Source of the DNA: Kitasatospora herbaricolor
Lineage (GTDB): Bacteria; Actinomycetota; Actinomycetes; Streptomycetales; Streptomycetaceae
Assembly (NCBI RefSeq): GCF_030813695.1
Contig: NZ_JAUSVA010000002.1
Span: 1,550,001 to 1,614,000, forward strand
Length of the DNA: 64,000 bases
Direction: 5' to 3'
Shown here: one piece after another, positions 56,927 to 64,000 of the stretch
Position numbering within the stretch: the first letter of the stretch is position 1
How the letters are laid out: the number at the start of each line of letters is the position of its first letter
Notes under the pieces: generated by a model
The model's database searches: none
The model's input: the letters and a program-made list of their open reading frames with translations, nothing else
Told to the model about the DNA's origin: nothing
Translations under genes and position numbers: made by a program

Positions 56927-57127
56927 CAGCACCACGCGGTCCCGCACCGCGCGCACCGGCACCCCCACCCGTACCGCTGAGCGCCACCCCCACTCCCCCA
57001 CCCATCGTTGCCACGGACCGCGGAGTCGCCGCGGCGCTCCCCGGACGGACCACCTCCCACCCCGCACCGGTCCGCACGGGTCCCCGCCAGGTCCGGCGTG
57101 GCGATGCCCGCCCCTAAGGAGAAGGCC

Positions 57128-57217
57128 ATGCCTTCTTTCACCGCGACCTCGGCCAGGACCGGACCGCCTCCCGTACGCCGCGACCGGCGCCCGCCGGGAG
57201 GCCCTCCGACGCCCTGA
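57128..57217 (+). CDS. Possible 29-residue leader peptide
   Basis: ATG 57128 is preceded by AAGGAGAAGGCC, a strong ribosome site. The product (MPSFTATSARTGPPPVRRDR then RPPGGPPTP) is rich in Pro and Arg. Its stop is directly followed by two hairpins. This looks like a leader frame for the downstream exoprotein message, or the 5' scrap of a lost exported protein. Low to moderate confidence. Confidence 0.4.
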   Translation: MPSFTATSARTGPPPVRRDRRPPGGPPTP

Positions 57218-57261
57218 GCCTTGCCCGGCAAGGCCCCGGCGGGCCTTGTCCTGCAAGGCCC
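57218..57261 (+). promoter_or_regulatory. Tandem hairpins after the leader frame
   Basis: GCCTTGCC (57218-57225) pairs with GGCAAGGC (57227-57234), and GGGCCTTG (57241-57248) with CAAGGCCC (57254-57261). The right arms belong to a direct repeat GCAAGGCCCCGGCG (57229, 57253), so the left arm of one could also pair with the right arm of the other. That is the layout of a possible attenuator. Confidence 0.4.
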
Positions 57262-57510
57262 CGGCGTCCCACCGACCGGGGCTGCCGCCGCACCCGCCCG
57301 GCCTGCCGGGCCCGGCAGGCACGCCCCGAGTTCGGCACCTGCCGGAGGCGCCCTCCCTCCGCGCACGTGCCGCCGCTTCGCGACCGCACCCATGGAGCAG
57401 CGCTCGCCCGTGTGTCCCGGACGCCGACCGACCCCCGCCGGGGGCCGGCCGGTGCCGTCCCGTGCCGTCGCACCCACCGCACCGCGATGAAGAGGGAAGG
57501 ACCACCACCC

Positions 57511-59865
57511 ATGACGCACCACAGAACGCTCCCGCGCGCCCCGCGGCCACGACGGGGCGCCCGCGGCCTCCCGCTGCTGCTCGCCGTCCTGGCGCTCCTG
57601 CTCGGCGGGCTCGGCCTGGCACCGGCGGGCACGGCCGCCGCCGCGTCCCCCGACTACACCCAGAGCGTCAGCGCCACCAGCGCGACCCAGGCGAAGATCT
57701 CCTTCACCCCGACCACCTCGGCGCTCTACGTCGACGTGCACTACCTGGTCAACGCCGCCAACCAGCAGAACGTCCGGATGGTGAACGGCGCCGGCACCTG
57801 GACGCACACCGTCAGCGGCCTCGCCACCGGCAACGTGCTGGACTACTGGTTCACCTACGAGAAGAGCGGGCCGCAGTACGACACGCCGCACTTCAGCTAC
57901 ACCCAGGGCGGCAGCACCGGCGGTCAGGTGGCGCAGCCGGCCATCAGCCCGGCCGGCGGGCAGTTCGCCACGGCCCAGACGGTGACCATCTCCGACGCCA
58001 CCGCCGGGGCGACGATCCGCTACACCCGTGACGGATCCACGCCGAACAGCGGCTCCCCGGTGTACACCGGCGCGTTCAGCGTCACCGCCAGCAGCACCGT
58101 GAAGGCCTTCGCCCAGGCCTCGGGGCTCACCGACTCCCCGGTCGCCTCGGCGACGTTCACCATCGGCGGCACCCAGACCAGCTGCCCGGTGCAGTCGGAC
58201 ACCCCGGACTTCGGCCCCAACGTGCACATCTACGACCCCAGCATGTCCGCCGCCAGCATTCAGGCGCAGCTGGACTCGCACTTCGACCAGATGAAGGACA
58301 CCCTGTCGGCGCAGTTCAGCTCCAACCGGGTGGCCGACCTGTTCAAGCCGGGCACCTACAACGTCAACGACAACGTGGGCTTCTACACCTCCGTGGCGGG
58401 CCTGGGCCAGGAGCCCGGCCAGGTGACAATCAACGGCAACATCACGGTCGACGCCTTCAACGCCTCGGACGCGGGCAACGCCACCCAGAACTTCTGGCGC
58501 AGCGCCGAGAACCTCACCATCAACCCCGGCGGCGGCACCAACCGCTGGGCGGTGGCGCAGGCAGCCCCGTTCCGCCGGATCGACGTGCACGGCAACCTCG
58601 CGCTCTACCCGGCCAGTTACGGCTGGGCGAGCGGCGGCTACGTGGCCGACAGCCGGGTCACCGGTCAGATGGCGTCGATCTCCCAGCAGCAGTGGTACAC
58701 CCGGGACAGCGGCCTCGGCAGCTGGGACGGCGGCGTGTGGAACATGGTCTTCTCCGGCGTCCAGGGCGCCCCGGCCAACACCTTCCCCGCCCCGCCCGAG
58801 ACGGTGCTCGCCACCACCCCGGTGTCCCGCGACGTCCCGTACCTCTACGTGGACGGCTCCAACCGCTACCGGGTCTTCCTGCCGAGCCTGCGCACCAACG
58901 CGTCGGGCCCGAGCTGGGCGAGCGGCAGCACCCCCGGCAGCTCCCTGCCGATGAGCCAGTTCTACGTCGTCAAGGCCGGTGACACCGCCGCCACCATCAA
59001 CAACGCCCTGGCCCAGGGCTGCAACCTGTTCGTCACCCCGGGCATCTACCACCTCAACCAGACGCTCAACGTCAGCCGCGCCAACACGGTGGTGCTCGGC
59101 ATCGGGTACCCGACCTTCGTGCCCGACAACGGCGTCAACGCCATGCAGGTCGCCGACGTGGACGGGGTCCGGGTCAAGGGCCTGCTGTTCGACGCCGGCA
59201 CCGTCAACTCCCAGGCGCTGCTGACCGTCGGTCCGGCGGGTTCGACCGCGAGCCACGCCGCCAACCCGACCACCGTCCAGGACGTGTTCTTCCGGATCGG
59301 CGGCCAGCTCGCCGGCAAGGCCACCAACAGCCTGGTCGTCAACAGCGGCAACACCGTCATCGACCACATCTGGGCCTGGCGGGCCGACCACGGCAACGCC
59401 GGGACGATCGGCTGGACCACCAACACCGCGGACACCGGCCTGATCGTCAACGGCAACAACGTGCTCGCCACCGGCCTGTTCGTCGAGCACTACCAGAAGT
59501 ACGAGGTGATCTGGAACGGCCAGGGCGGACGCACCATCTTCTTCCAGAACGAGAACCCCTACGACGTGCCCAACCAGGCCGCCTGGAAGAGTTCGGCCTC
59601 GGTCAACGGCTACGCCGCCTACAAGGTCGGCGCCAACGTCACCAGCCACGAGGCCTGGGGGCTGGGCAGCTACTGCTACTTCAACGTGAACCCCGCGGTG
59701 GCCAACTACCACACCTTCGAGGTGCCCGACAACAGCGGCGTCAGGTTCCATTCACTGCTGACCGTCTCGCTGAACTACCAGGGCACCATCACCCACGTCA
59801 TCAACGACACGGGGGCGGTGACGCCCACCGGCACGAGCCCGGTCAACCTGGTCTCGTACCCGTGA
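57511..59865 (+). CDS. Secreted CBM56-like/beta-helix glucan-active protein
   Basis: 784 residues, exported. Signal peptide about 1-45 (LLAVLALLLGGLGLAPAGTA then AAA). The first module (DYTQSVSATSATQAKISFTP to FSYTQGG) resembles CBM56-type beta-1,3-glucan-binding domains. A chitobiase-C-terminal-like module follows (ATAGATIRYTRDGSTPNSGS). The rest (about 235-784) is a double right-handed beta-helix of the GH55-like type, often misnamed adenylyl cyclase or factor 5/8 protein: DLFKPGTYNVNDNVGFYTSV, GCNLFVTPGIYHLNQTLNVS and NTVIDHIWAWRADHGNAGTI. GH55 enzymes cut beta-1,3-glucan. ATG 57511 has GGAAGG 9 nt upstream; ATG 57487 is in frame. Catalytic residues were not assigned, so activity is inferred. 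Confidence 0.82.
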   Translation: MTHHRTLPRAPRPRRGARGLPLLLAVLALLLGGLGLAPAGTAAAASPDYTQSVSATSATQAKISFTPTTSALYVDVHYLVNAANQQNVRMVNGAGTWTHTVSGLATGNVLDYWFTYEKSGPQYDTPHFSYTQGGSTGGQVAQPAISPAGGQFATAQTVTISDATAGATIRYTRDGSTPNSGSPVYTGAFSVTASSTVKAFAQASGLTDSPVASATFTIGGTQTSCPVQSDTPDFGPNVHIYDPSMSAASIQAQLDSHFDQMKDTLSAQFSSNRVADLFKPGTYNVNDNVGFYTSVAGLGQEPGQVTINGNITVDAFNASDAGNATQNFWRSAENLTINPGGGTNRWAVAQAAPFRRIDVHGNLALYPASYGWASGGYVADSRVTGQMASISQQQWYTRDSGLGSWDGGVWNMVFSGVQGAPANTFPAPPETVLATTPVSRDVPYLYVDGSNRYRVFLPSLRTNASGPSWASGSTPGSSLPMSQFYVVKAGDTAATINNALAQGCNLFVTPGIYHLNQTLNVSRANTVVLGIGYPTFVPDNGVNAMQVADVDGVRVKGLLFDAGTVNSQALLTVGPAGSTASHAANPTTVQDVFFRIGGQLAGKATNSLVVNSGNTVIDHIWAWRADHGNAGTIGWTTNTADTGLIVNGNNVLATGLFVEHYQKYEVIWNGQGGRTIFFQNENPYDVPNQAAWKSSASVNGYAAYKVGANVTSHEAWGLGSYCYFNVNPAVANYHTFEVPDNSGVRFHSLLTVSLNYQGTITHVINDTGAVTPTGTSPVNLVSYP

Positions 59866-60013
59866 ACCCGGCCCGGGCCGGACGACTCCGAGGGATCCTG
59901 ACCGACCCGGATCATTGCCGAGCGGACGGATCCGAACGGTCCTGACCGACCCGGAGCGGTCCGGAGCGGTCCCGAGAGATCGGGGCGCCGGTCCGACCGG
60001 TGGTGGAACCGGT

Positions 60014-60047
60014 CGTGCCGCCGGAACGAGTGCGTTCCGGCGGCACG
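60014..60047. terminator. 15-bp perfect hairpin between convergent genes
   Basis: Arms 60014-60028 and 60033-60047 pair perfectly around a 4-nt loop, between the beta-helix protein gene and the small secreted protein gene. It probably serves both. Confidence 0.9.
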
Positions 60048-60068
60048 GTCCACTCCCGGCGGGGCCGG

Positions 60069-60293
60069 TCAGCCCGCCAGGACCCCGCTGCCCTCGCCGT
60101 TGAACGAACCGACCGTGTTGTCGCCGCCGACGTTGAAGATGTCGTCCCCGGCCAGCTGGTTGCCGTCACCGAGGACGATCGCCCAAGGGCCGGGCGAGGC
60201 ATCGAAGTTGACGTCGGCGACGGCCACGCCGGGCAGGCCTGCCAGGCCTGCGGCGGCAGCCAGGACCAGCAGCAGCTTGGAGGTGCGGTTCAT
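60069..60293 (-). CDS. Small secreted Gly/Asp-rich protein
   Basis: 74 residues. Signal peptide 1-26 (LLLVLAAAAGLAGLPGVAVA). The mature part, DVNFDASPGPWAIVLGDGNQ then LAGDDIFNVGGDNTVGSFNG, is rich in Gly, Asp and Asn and resembles short beta-strand repeats with turn signals (GDGNQ, GGDNT). Could be a surface or amyloid-like protein, although it lacks the Cys pair of chaplins and I do not recognise it as a rodlin. AAGGGA lies 8 nt before the ATG. Confidence 0.75.
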   Translation of the reverse strand: MNRTSKLLLVLAAAAGLAGLPGVAVADVNFDASPGPWAIVLGDGNQLAGDDIFNVGGDNTVGSFNGEGSGVLAG

Positions 60294-60437
60294 GGGGGTG
60301 TTCCCTTCCTCGACGGTGTCACCGCGACAGTAGGTTCCGGGGCCGCCGACCTCGGGGACTTACCGCCGAGCGGGTGTGTCGGCCGGTGCGCCGGCCTCGC
60401 CGGGCATCCGGTGCCCGGTGCCGGGCACCCGCGAAGC

Positions 60438-61307
60438 TCATTCCTTCTCCAGCCAGTCCGGCGTGCGGAACGTGCCGCCGTACATGGGCAGTTCGATCTT
60501 CTCCCCGTACCGCGCGAGCTGGGCCCACGGGCGGTTCAGGCCGGAGCTGCCCGAGCGGCGGACCCGGGTGACGGTGTCCAGGTCCAGCACGTCGACCAGG
60601 ATCTCCTCGCCCGTCCCGGCCTGCTGGCGGACGATGCCCTCCGGGTCGACGACGACGCTGCCGCCGACGCCGGCCGGGTCCGAGGCGTTCACGTTGACGA
60701 CGTACACCTGGTTGGTCCAGGCGTTGGCGCGGGCGCAGACGAGTTCCATCTCCCGGTCGCGGGTGGTGGTCAGGGTCGGCTGCAGGATCACCTCGGCGCC
60801 CAGCCAGGCCAGCTGGCGCGCGGTCTCGGGGAAGGATCCGTCGTAACAGATCGCCAGCCCGACGCGGGCGACGCCGGGGATGTCGAAGACCACGAACTCG
60901 TCGCCCGGGACGGTGTCCTCGTACGGCTGCCAGGGGAAGATCTTGCGGTACCTGGCGACGATCTCCCCCGCCGGGGAGACGGCGATCGCGGTGTTGTGGA
61001 CGGTCCCGTCCTCGGTGCGTTCGAAGAGGCTGCCGGGCACCAGCCAGAGCCCGGTCTCGACGGCGAGGGCGCAGATCCGGTCGGTCAGCGGGCCGGGGAC
61101 CGGCACGGCGGCCTCGGCCGTCCAGCCGGGGCGGCCCCGGAGCAGCGGCGCCTCGGCGGCGAGCAGCAGTTCCGGCACGACGACGAGCTGGAGGCCCGGG
61201 AACAGCTGGGCGGCGGCGCGGACCTGGTCGGCGAAGAGCCGCCAGCTGCCTTCGAGGTCGTGGGCGACCGGCCTGGTCTGCAGGGCGGCGATGGTGAGGG
61301 TACGCAT
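60438..61307 (-). CDS. Carbon-nitrogen hydrolase (nitrilase superfamily)
   Basis: 289 residues. It hydrolyses a non-peptide C-N bond (amide or nitrile). The catalytic triad is visible: Glu46 in VVVPELLLA, Lys122 in YRKIFPWQPYE, Cys154 in LAICYDGSFPE. The protein seems closer to aliphatic amidase/N-carbamoyl hydrolases than to true nitrilases, but the substrate is not known. It begins 5 nt after the permease stop and is clearly cotranscribed with it, which suggests uptake then hydrolysis of a nitrogen compound. A divergent TetR regulator likely controls both. Confidence 0.93.
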   Translation of the reverse strand: MRTLTIAALQTRPVAHDLEGSWRLFADQVRAAAQLFPGLQLVVVPELLLAAEAPLLRGRPGWTAEAAVPVPGPLTDRICALAVETGLWLVPGSLFERTEDGTVHNTAIAVSPAGEIVARYRKIFPWQPYEDTVPGDEFVVFDIPGVARVGLAICYDGSFPETARQLAWLGAEVILQPTLTTTRDREMELVCARANAWTNQVYVVNVNASDPAGVGGSVVVDPEGIVRQQAGTGEEILVDVLDLDTVTRVRRSGSSGLNRPWAQLARYGEKIELPMYGGTFRTPDWLEKE

Positions 61308-61312
61308 GGCGA

Positions 61313-62824
61313 TCAGTCCTCGGTGACGGTGAGCCGGACGACGGCCGTGCGGCCCTCGCGGAAGAAGCGGCGGAAGCGGGCGCGGACGATCAGCATGGCC
61401 ACCGCGCCGGCCGCGATCGAGCCGACGCCGAGCAGGAACACCCCGCCGACGCCGTGGAAGGACGTACTGCCGTAGGCCGGGCTGAACATGTCGTGGGCGC
61501 TGCGGCCGAAGGCGGCCAGCATCATCAGCCCGCCGAGCAGCGGCAGGACGCCGCGCAGCAGCAGGTCCCGCGGGCTGCCGAGCAGCCGGCGCCGGAAGTA
61601 CCAGACGCAGGCGAGCGCGGTCACCCCGTAGTAGCAGGCGATCAGCAGGCCGACGGACAGGATGGCGTCGCCGAGGAAGTCGCCGGACACCAGGCTCAGG
61701 AGCACCAGCAGGACGGCGGCGGCCGCGCCGAAGAACACCGTGGCGAAGGAGGGTGTTCTGTGCCGGGGGTGGATGCGGGCGAACGCGGCCGGCAGGGCGC
61801 CGTGGACGCCCATCGACAGGGTGGCCCGGGAGCTGCCGACGACGCAGGTCAGCAGCGCGGAGACGGCCGAGACGCAGACGGCGAGCTGGACGACCTTGGC
61901 CAGGGGGGCGCCCAGCACCGAGGGCGCGAGGGTGGCCAGCACGTCGGCGGCGTTGGCGGGGTTGCCGAGGCCGAGGCCGCTGTCGCCGGTGCCCGCGAAG
62001 CCGATCGTGGCGAAGGCGGTGAAGAGGTAGGCGGCGAGCAGGACGAGGGTCGAGATGACGGCCGCCTGGCCGGGGATCCGGCCGCTGTCGCGGGTCTCCT
62101 CGTTGACCGTGATCAGCGCGTCCCAGCCCCAGTAGATGTACAGGCAGAGCAGCACCGCCTCCGAGAACGGGCCGAAGCCGTCGAAGCCCAGCGGGTCGAG
62201 CCAGGCCAGGGAGGGGGTGGCGGCGCCCTCGCGGGCGAAGGCGGCGATGCCGAAGCCGAGCAGGGCGAGCAGTTGCAGGCCCAGCAGGACGTACTGGACG
62301 GAGGCGGCCAGCTGGAGGCCGCGGCGGGCGACGGCGGTGACGGCGACGAGCAGCAGGACGGCCGTCCCGGTCACGGCCGCGGTGTTGCCGGCCGGCGTCT
62401 CCAGGCCGGCGAAGGCCAGCAGGTAGCCCGCGCCGACCCGGGCGAGGGCGGTCATGGCCAGGAGCGTGGCGATCTGGACGACCCAGCCGCCGGAGAGCCA
62501 GCCCGCCAGGGGGCCGAAGGCGCGGGTGGTCCAGACGAAGGTGGTGCCGCAGTCCGGCATCTCCCGGTTGAGCTCGCGGAAGGCGAAGGCGGTGAGCAGG
62601 ATCGGCACGAAGCCGAGCAGCAGCGCGGCGGGGGCCAGGTGGCCGGCCACCAGGGTCACGAAGCCGAGGGTGACGGCGATGCTGTAGGCGGGCGCGACGG
62701 AGGACAGGCCGAGGGCGACGGCGGCGAGCAGTCCGACGGATCCCCCGCGCAGGCCCTTGGAGGTGGGCGGCGCGTCGGGTGCCGCCTCGGCTCTCGCCTC
62801 GGCGTCGGGTGGTTCGGTGATCAC
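61313..62824 (-). CDS. APC-family amino acid/polyamine permease
   Basis: 503 residues, about 12 transmembrane helices. Family marks: GSVGLLAAVALGLSSVAPAY near the N-terminus (first helix with the substrate-binding bend) and LYIYWGWDALITVNEETRDS, the conserved helix 6 region. Probably imports an amine, amino acid or amide as a proton symporter. The GTG start follows AGGAG by 5 nt. The nitrilase gene follows within 5 nt. The TetR gene is divergent; the interval has AT-rich repeats that fit an operator. Confidence 0.92.
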   Translation of the reverse strand: MITEPPDAEARAEAAPDAPPTSKGLRGGSVGLLAAVALGLSSVAPAYSIAVTLGFVTLVAGHLAPAALLLGFVPILLTAFAFRELNREMPDCGTTFVWTTRAFGPLAGWLSGGWVVQIATLLAMTALARVGAGYLLAFAGLETPAGNTAAVTGTAVLLLVAVTAVARRGLQLAASVQYVLLGLQLLALLGFGIAAFAREGAATPSLAWLDPLGFDGFGPFSEAVLLCLYIYWGWDALITVNEETRDSGRIPGQAAVISTLVLLAAYLFTAFATIGFAGTGDSGLGLGNPANAADVLATLAPSVLGAPLAKVVQLAVCVSAVSALLTCVVGSSRATLSMGVHGALPAAFARIHPRHRTPSFATVFFGAAAAVLLVLLSLVSGDFLGDAILSVGLLIACYYGVTALACVWYFRRRLLGSPRDLLLRGVLPLLGGLMMLAAFGRSAHDMFSPAYGSTSFHGVGGVFLLGVGSIAAGAVAMLIVRARFRRFFREGRTAVVRLTVTED

Positions 62825-62873
62825 GGGTGCTCCTGGTGAGGGACAGGGAGGGCTGGCTCGGCGAACACAGCTT

Positions 62874-62938
62874 GTTAAACGCAGATTTAAAACTCACCCG
62901 CACGATGCAGTCAAGGGCGGGGCTGGTAGTGTTAAACG
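62874..62938. promoter_or_regulatory. GTTAAACG repeats between permease and TetR genes
   Basis: GTTAAACG occurs at 62874-62881 and at 62931-62938 as a direct repeat. At the left copy, TTAAA-CGCAGA-TTTAA (62875-62890) also forms an inverted repeat. The patches are AT-rich islands in the divergent promoter region and are probable TetR binding sites. Confidence 0.55.
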
Positions 62939-62972
62939 AAGAAACAGAAACGGAACGGACCGACAGGACGAC

Positions 62973-63584
62973 ATGGCAGCCAAGAAGGGCCAGCAGGCCC
63001 GCCGGGCCGAGCTCGGCGCCGCGGTGCAGCGCGCACTGATGACCCGCGGACTGGAAGGCCTGCGCCTTCGCGACATCGCCGACGAGGCCGGCGTGACCCC
63101 CGCCGCGGTGCTCTACTACGGCGACCTCGACGCCCTGGTCCACGAGACCTACCAGCGGGCCATCGAGCGCTACAGCGAGCAGCGGGAGACCGCCACCGAG
63201 GCCTTCGCCGACGCCCCCGGCAAGCTCCGCGCCTGCATCGAACGGGGAGTCGCCGACGGCCCGGACGACGCCCTGACCCGGCTGCTGTTCGAGTACTGGC
63301 CGCGCTGCCTGCGCGACCCGAGGGCCGCAGCCCTGGACAGCGCTCTGACCGAGCGTCAGATCGCCCTCTACCAGGGCATCCTGGTGCTCGGCCAGGCTCA
63401 GGGCAGCTTCACCCTGACGGACCCGCCGCGCCTGCTCGCCGCCAGCATCGTCGCCATGGAGGACGGCTACCAGATGGAGGTCCTGGCCGGCCGCCGCAGC
63501 CGTACGGAGGTGATCACCGCGCTCCAGGCCTACGCCCGCGCCACCACCGGCCACGACCTGACGGCCGGCCAGGCCGCATCCTGA
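62973..63584 (+). CDS. TetR-family regulator
   Basis: 203 residues. Helix-turn-helix: ALMTRGLEGLRLRDIADEAG then VTPAAVLYYGDLDALVHETY, a textbook TetR DNA-binding domain. The C-terminal ligand domain includes CIERGVADGPDDALTRLLFE then YWPRCLRDPRAAALDSAL. ATG 62973 has AGGA 5 nt upstream. Divergent from the permease-nitrilase operon with repeat elements between, so it most likely represses that operon until the transported compound, or its product, binds. Confidence 0.9.
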   Translation: MAAKKGQQARRAELGAAVQRALMTRGLEGLRLRDIADEAGVTPAAVLYYGDLDALVHETYQRAIERYSEQRETATEAFADAPGKLRACIERGVADGPDDALTRLLFEYWPRCLRDPRAAALDSALTERQIALYQGILVLGQAQGSFTLTDPPRLLAASIVAMEDGYQMEVLAGRRSRTEVITALQAYARATTGHDLTAGQAAS

Positions 63585-63690
63585 CCGCCCGTATCCCGAC
63601 CGCCCGCATCCTGACCATCCACATCCCGACCGCCCGCATCCTGACCATCCACATCCCGACCGGCCGCATCCTGACCGCCCGGCACACCGG
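63573..63690. repeat. 30-bp tandem repeat made of 15-bp half units
   Basis: 63601-63630 and 63631-63660 are identical. Each consists of two similar 15-mers (CGCCCGCATCCTGAC and CATCCACATCCCGAC). Partial copies flank both sides. It begins inside the end of the TetR gene and lies in non-coding DNA before the next gene. No CRISPR-like spacers are present. Confidence 0.9.
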
Positions 63691-63788
63691 CCGACCACGC
63701 CCGGACGGGCCGCCGGGCGGTCGGTCCGCCGGGCGGCCTCGTGTCGGTGATTCGCCCGGCACCACCGGATGCGGCACAGTGGGGCCCC

Positions 63789-64000
63789 ATGAAGGCGCAG
63801 GCTGACCAGCGGAACGAGGCCGGACCGGCGGACGGGGCCCGGCGACGCCCGGTCCAGCAGCGCAGCCAGGAGCGGTACGAGCGCCTGGTGGACGCCTGCG
63901 CGGCGCTGCTGGACGAGGCCGGCGCCGGGGCCCTCACCACCAAGGCGGTCGCCCAGCGGGCCGGGGTGCCGATCGGCACGCTCTACCAGTTCTTCGCCGG
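63789..64000 (+). CDS. TetR-family regulator, N-terminal part (cut by window edge)
   Basis: ATG 63789 opens a frame that runs off the right edge with about 70 residues visible. After a Pro/Gly/Arg-rich start the DNA-binding domain is clear: RRPVQQRSQERYERLVDACA then ALLDEAGAGALTTKAVAQRA and GVPIGTLYQFFA, a TetR recognition helix. No ribosome site is present; CACAGT 8 nt before the ATG could make it leaderless. Ligand domain and targets are outside the window. Confidence 0.88.
   Translation, partial: MKAQADQRNEAGPADGARRRPVQQRSQERYERLVDACAALLDEAGAGALTTKAVAQRAGVPIGTLYQFFA

Larger units (their letters stand above)
56392..57127. other. Region between the Nudix operon and the glucan-active gene
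   Basis: 735 bases. It contains a hairpin (56684-56716) and the LacI-type operator (56913-56926). The leader reading frame starts at 57128. No other gene is seen. Confidence 0.5.

Noticed and set aside
63601..63660. CRISPR-like repeat
   Set aside because: The 30-mers are directly adjacent without spacers, are not palindromic, and no cas genes are present.

Overview
The sequence looks like a Streptomycetaceae chromosome (Streptomyces or Kitasatospora). It has very high GC, third codon positions that are almost all G or C, GTG and TTG starts with GGAGG-type ribosome sites, several leaderless promoters with a TAnnnT -10 box 6-8 nt before the start codon, many Tat/Sec-exported hydrolases, and one-component regulators next to their targets. 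The gene content is accessory rather than core: no rRNA or tRNA gene, no ribosomal protein operon, and several decayed gene fragments, as expected towards a linear chromosome arm.

Layout. 0-3.4 kb: catalase-peroxidase katG and a divergent Fur-family regulator. 4-7.5 kb: a large secreted GH3 beta-glucosidase with two nearly identical C-terminal discoidin domains. 7.8-11.6 kb: a PobA-like flavin hydroxylase, an O-methyltransferase with an unrecognised N-terminal domain, and a YdeI-like protein. 11.9-15 kb: proton-translocating transhydrogenase pntA-pntB. 15-25 kb: a Ser/Thr kinase with a ricin-type lectin tail, a glutathione-S-transferase-like protein behind a short Cys-containing leader peptide, an LLM flavin oxidoreductase, an NAD-dependent epimerase-like protein, a secreted lipase and a PucR-type regulator, with hydrolase relics between them. 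25-32.6 kb: AraC and metallo-beta-lactamase relics, an SRPBCC/XRE pair, a secreted beta-propeller protein and a xylan block (GH10 xylanase, GH62 arabinofuranosidase). 33-40.5 kb: Gfo/Idh/MocA oxidoreductase, two aldo/keto reductases, MarR, a graveyard with a duplicated pntB tail, and small proteins. 40.6-50.5 kb: GH1 beta-glucosidase, alpha/beta hydrolases with HxlR and GntR regulators, a peptidoglycan-binding secreted protein, EamA transporter, Rrf2/NmrA pair and a methyltransferase. 50.7-56.4 kb: a Tat-exported class A beta-lactamase, then a tightly coupled operon of short peptides, an ABC exporter, a three-Nudix protein, a 46-residue protein and a further Nudix protein. 56.4-60 kb: a CBM56-like beta-helix glucan-active exoprotein. 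60-64 kb: small secreted protein, nitrilase, APC permease, TetR regulator, and a partial TetR gene.

How parts may work together. Xylanase, arabinofuranosidase, GH3, GH1 and the beta-helix protein form a polysaccharide-degrading set. The GH3 gene and the beta-helix gene share the same LacI-type palindrome (core GAGAGCGCTCTC) although they lie 53 kb apart, while the xylanase gene has a different one (TGTTAGCGCTAACA). This points to two separate sugar-responsive regulons.

The most unusual locus is 52.1-56.4 kb. Two peptide-sized reading frames with very strong ribosome sites precede an ABC exporter, and the exporter is translationally coupled to multi-Nudix proteins. I do not know a described system with this composition. 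All functional statements here come from reading the sequence and knowledge of protein families; no database search was made.
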